Positions 6,531 through 7,908 of a stretch of DNA of 7,908 nt are shown in pieces. This stretch comes from Verrucomicrobiales bacterium. GTDB lineage: Bacteria > Verrucomicrobiota > Verrucomicrobiia > Verrucomicrobiales > V1-33. The stretch covers positions 1 to 7,908 of the forward strand of contig JALRGF010000296.1 in assembly GCA_023253495.1 (NCBI GenBank), written 5' to 3'. How positions within the stretch are numbered: position 1 is the first letter of the stretch; each line of letters opens with the position of its first letter. Both the position numbers and the translations under genes were made by a program. The notes beneath the pieces were generated by a model, which saw only the letters and a program-made list of their open reading frames with translations, did no database searches and was not told where the DNA came from.

Positions 6531-6881
6531 TCAGAAGCGGATGTCGAGCGCGCGGGTCACCCACATGGTGAGCAGGTACAGTCCGAAGGTGCCGGCCAGA
6601 CAGGCGCCCATTGCCGGCCAGAACCCCCAGCCGGTTTTCAGCAGCGCGGGCAGCACGAGGAACATCGGCAGCGTCGGGAGCACAAACCAGAAAGTGCCGT
6701 GGGTATGGCTGGCGATGAGCTGGGTGTCGCGCGTTTCGAGGTAGATCCAGGTCAGCGCGAGCAGCGAGGTCAAGGGCAGCGAGTGAATCACGCTGGCCAG
6801 CACATTGTTGCGCTTGGCCAGTTCCGAAACCGTGGCGATGATGACGGCGGAAACGAGGATCTTGGTCAGGTACTGGGACAT
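6531..6881 (-). CDS. DUF3147-like integral membrane protein
   Basis: A 116-residue, strongly hydrophobic protein with four predicted transmembrane helices at about 5-22, 27-48, 63-82 and 86-108. The pattern (TKILVSAVIIATVSELAKR, SLPLTSLLALTWIYLETRDT, then FWFVLPTLPMFLVLPALL) resembles the DUF3147 family of small inner-membrane proteins as I remember it; the family has no established function. The ATG at 6881 has no clear Shine-Dalgarno. The stop lies 42 nt before the GNAT ATG, or abuts its alternative TTG start. It is likely the first gene of a three-gene minus-strand operon. Confidence 0.8.
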   Translation of the reverse strand: MSQYLTKILVSAVIIATVSELAKRNNVLASVIHSLPLTSLLALTWIYLETRDTQLIASHTHGTFWFVLPTLPMFLVLPALLKTGWGFWPAMGACLAGTFGLYLLTMWVTRALDIRF

Positions 6882-6976
6882 GAGGGGTGGTGGCAGTGGG
6901 GTAAATGGAACCTTGGGGCCGATGGCAGTGGCCGGTGAAAGGATGGGGTCGGGCGAACGGGGTGCGGGTTCGGCGA
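6882..6976. other. Spacer between acyl-CoA dehydrogenase and DUF3147-like gene
   Basis: A 95-nt G-rich (plus strand) spacer. TGGCAGTGG occurs twice, at 6891-6899 and 6923-6931. A CGAAC/GTTCG stem with a 9-nt loop is possible at 6954-6972 but has no T-tract. I could not find a credible sigma70-type promoter for the DUF3147-like gene, so it may be read through from the dehydrogenase gene. Confidence 0.4.
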
Positions 6977-7908
6977 CTACATCATTTCGCGCAGCGCCTG
7001 GGGCAGCGGTTTTGGTCCGTCGCCGCGCAGGGATTCATCGACGGCTTCGAGGCGGCGGATGAGGTCAAGAACGTCGCGCCGCACCGCGTCCTCGACCAGC
7101 AGGTCGGCGGCGCGCAACTCGGTGGCCATGTCGGCGAGCTTGAAGCCGGTGCCCTGGAACTTGCCGATGGCCTGGCCGAATTGCTTGCGGCTGGCCGCCC
7201 ATTCGGTAGCGAGCCCCAGAAGCCGCTCTGCCTTCCCGCAGCAGGAGGCGCCGACAAAAATGCGGCCATAGGTGAGCCATTGGCCGGAGAGTTCGAGGCC
7301 GCGCCCCTCTTCCCCGAGGATCTGGCGCTGATGCAGGCGCACATTGTCGAAGCTGAGCTGGAACGTCTTGTAACCGCGATAGCTCACGCAATGCGTGCCG
7401 TCGCGCACGTCGAAGCCGGGCGTGCCCACGTCGACGAGGAAGGCGGTGACGCGCTTGCGCGATCCGCGCGGGCCTTCATCCACGCCGGTGGCCGCGAAGA
7501 CGATGGCGAAATCCGGCATGACGGGGCCGGAGATGAAGTGCTTGGAGCCGTTCAAGATCCAGTCTTCGCCATCGCGACGTGCGTGGGATTTCATGCCCAT
7601 CACGTCCGAACCGGCCTCAGGCTCCGTCAGGGCGAAGAGTTCGCGCTTCTCTCCCTTCACGCACGGGTAAAGGTAGCGCTCACGTTGTTCACCCTGGCAG
7701 GCGAGGAGAAGTTCGGTCGGGCGCGCCACCCAGCTGTGCAGCGCGTGGCTGGTCTTGCCGAATTCGCGCTCCATGATCGTCTTGGCCTCCAGGCCGAGGC
7801 CGCCGCCGCCCACCTCCTCCGGGAGGTTTGCAGCATAGAGGCCCGCCTCCAGCGCCCGCTTCTCGATTTGCCGCCCGAGATCGAGGGGCACTTCGCCAAG
7901 CTTGTCCA
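6977..7908 (-). CDS. Acyl-CoA dehydrogenase, C-terminally truncated (5' partial)
   Basis: Flavin-dependent acyl-CoA dehydrogenase family protein (alpha,beta-oxidation of an acyl-CoA); substrate class unknown. The frame is open to the right edge, so the N-terminus lies outside; residues are numbered from the GTG at 7891. Visible are the N-terminal helical segment with LPEEVGGGGLG (23-33), the FAD/substrate signature LTEPEAGSDV (88-97), WILNGSKHFIS (111-121), the beta domain to about 190, and the start of the C-terminal helical domain with SRKQFGQAIGKFQGTGFKLA (234-253). Similarity then stops at about 270: the rest, RRDVLDLIRRLEAVDES and onward, is a 34-residue tail that does not resemble the family. 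About 90-100 residues are missing, including the Q-x-x-G-G-x-G segment and the MCAD-type catalytic Glu. The IVD-type Glu also seems absent (LTYGR at the expected position). It may be a decayed gene, an inactive paralogue or a rearranged copy. The family call is firm; the activity is doubtful. Confidence 0.85.
   Translation of the reverse strand, partial: DKLGEVPLDLGRQIEKRALEAGLYAANLPEEVGGGGLGLEAKTIMEREFGKTSHALHSWVARPTELLLACQGEQRERYLYPCVKGEKRELFALTEPEAGSDVMGMKSHARRDGEDWILNGSKHFISGPVMPDFAIVFAATGVDEGPRGSRKRVTAFLVDVGTPGFDVRDGTHCVSYRGYKTFQLSFDNVRLHQRQILGEEGRGLELSGQWLTYGRIFVGASCCGKAERLLGLATEWAASRKQFGQAIGKFQGTGFKLADMATELRAADLLVEDAVRRDVLDLIRRLEAVDESLRGDGPKPLPQALREMM

Noticed and set aside
7059..7776. 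Plus-strand frames opposite the acyl-CoA dehydrogenase gene
   Set aside because: Shadows of a gene with clear family signatures on the other strand; Arg/Pro/Ser-rich products without motifs.

Overview
The window is high-GC chromosomal DNA with closely packed genes, most likely from a Verrucomicrobiota bacterium, possibly an Opitutae-type lineage. The main clue is the left-hand gene. It is a TPR-plus-secretin protein whose conserved core reads like the Amuc_1098-type type IV pilus outer-membrane proteins of that phylum. The lineage call rests on recalled family resemblance, not on a search.

Left part (1-2360): the 3' portion of the secretin gene, open at the left edge, followed by a strong intrinsic terminator. 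In related genomes this gene tends to sit at the end of a pilus-assembly cluster, so the upstream neighbours are probably other pilus genes.

Centre (2366-5580, plus strand): three tightly packed genes, coaE (dephospho-CoA kinase), rho (transcription termination factor) and an rnd-like DEDDy exonuclease with an HRDC-like domain. coaE and rho overlap by 55 nt, and rho and rnd are 3 nt apart, so they look co-transcribed and translationally coupled. Rho has a long Pro/Ala-rich N-terminal extension and a run of nine glycines in the Q-loop, the loop that touches RNA in the central channel.

Right part (5688-7908, minus strand, convergent with the above): an acyl-CoA dehydrogenase cut by the right edge, then a four-helix DUF3147-type membrane protein, a GNAT acetyltransferase and a small single-span membrane protein. 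The last three are close enough to be one operon. The dehydrogenase lacks most of its expected C-terminal helical domain and ends in an unrelated tail, so it may be decayed or inactive.

I see no tRNA, rRNA, CRISPR array, insertion sequence or phage gene, and no convincing novel multi-gene system. The items most worth a second look are the Rho polyglycine loop, the truncated dehydrogenase, the coaE/rho overlap and the uncharacterised small membrane protein.
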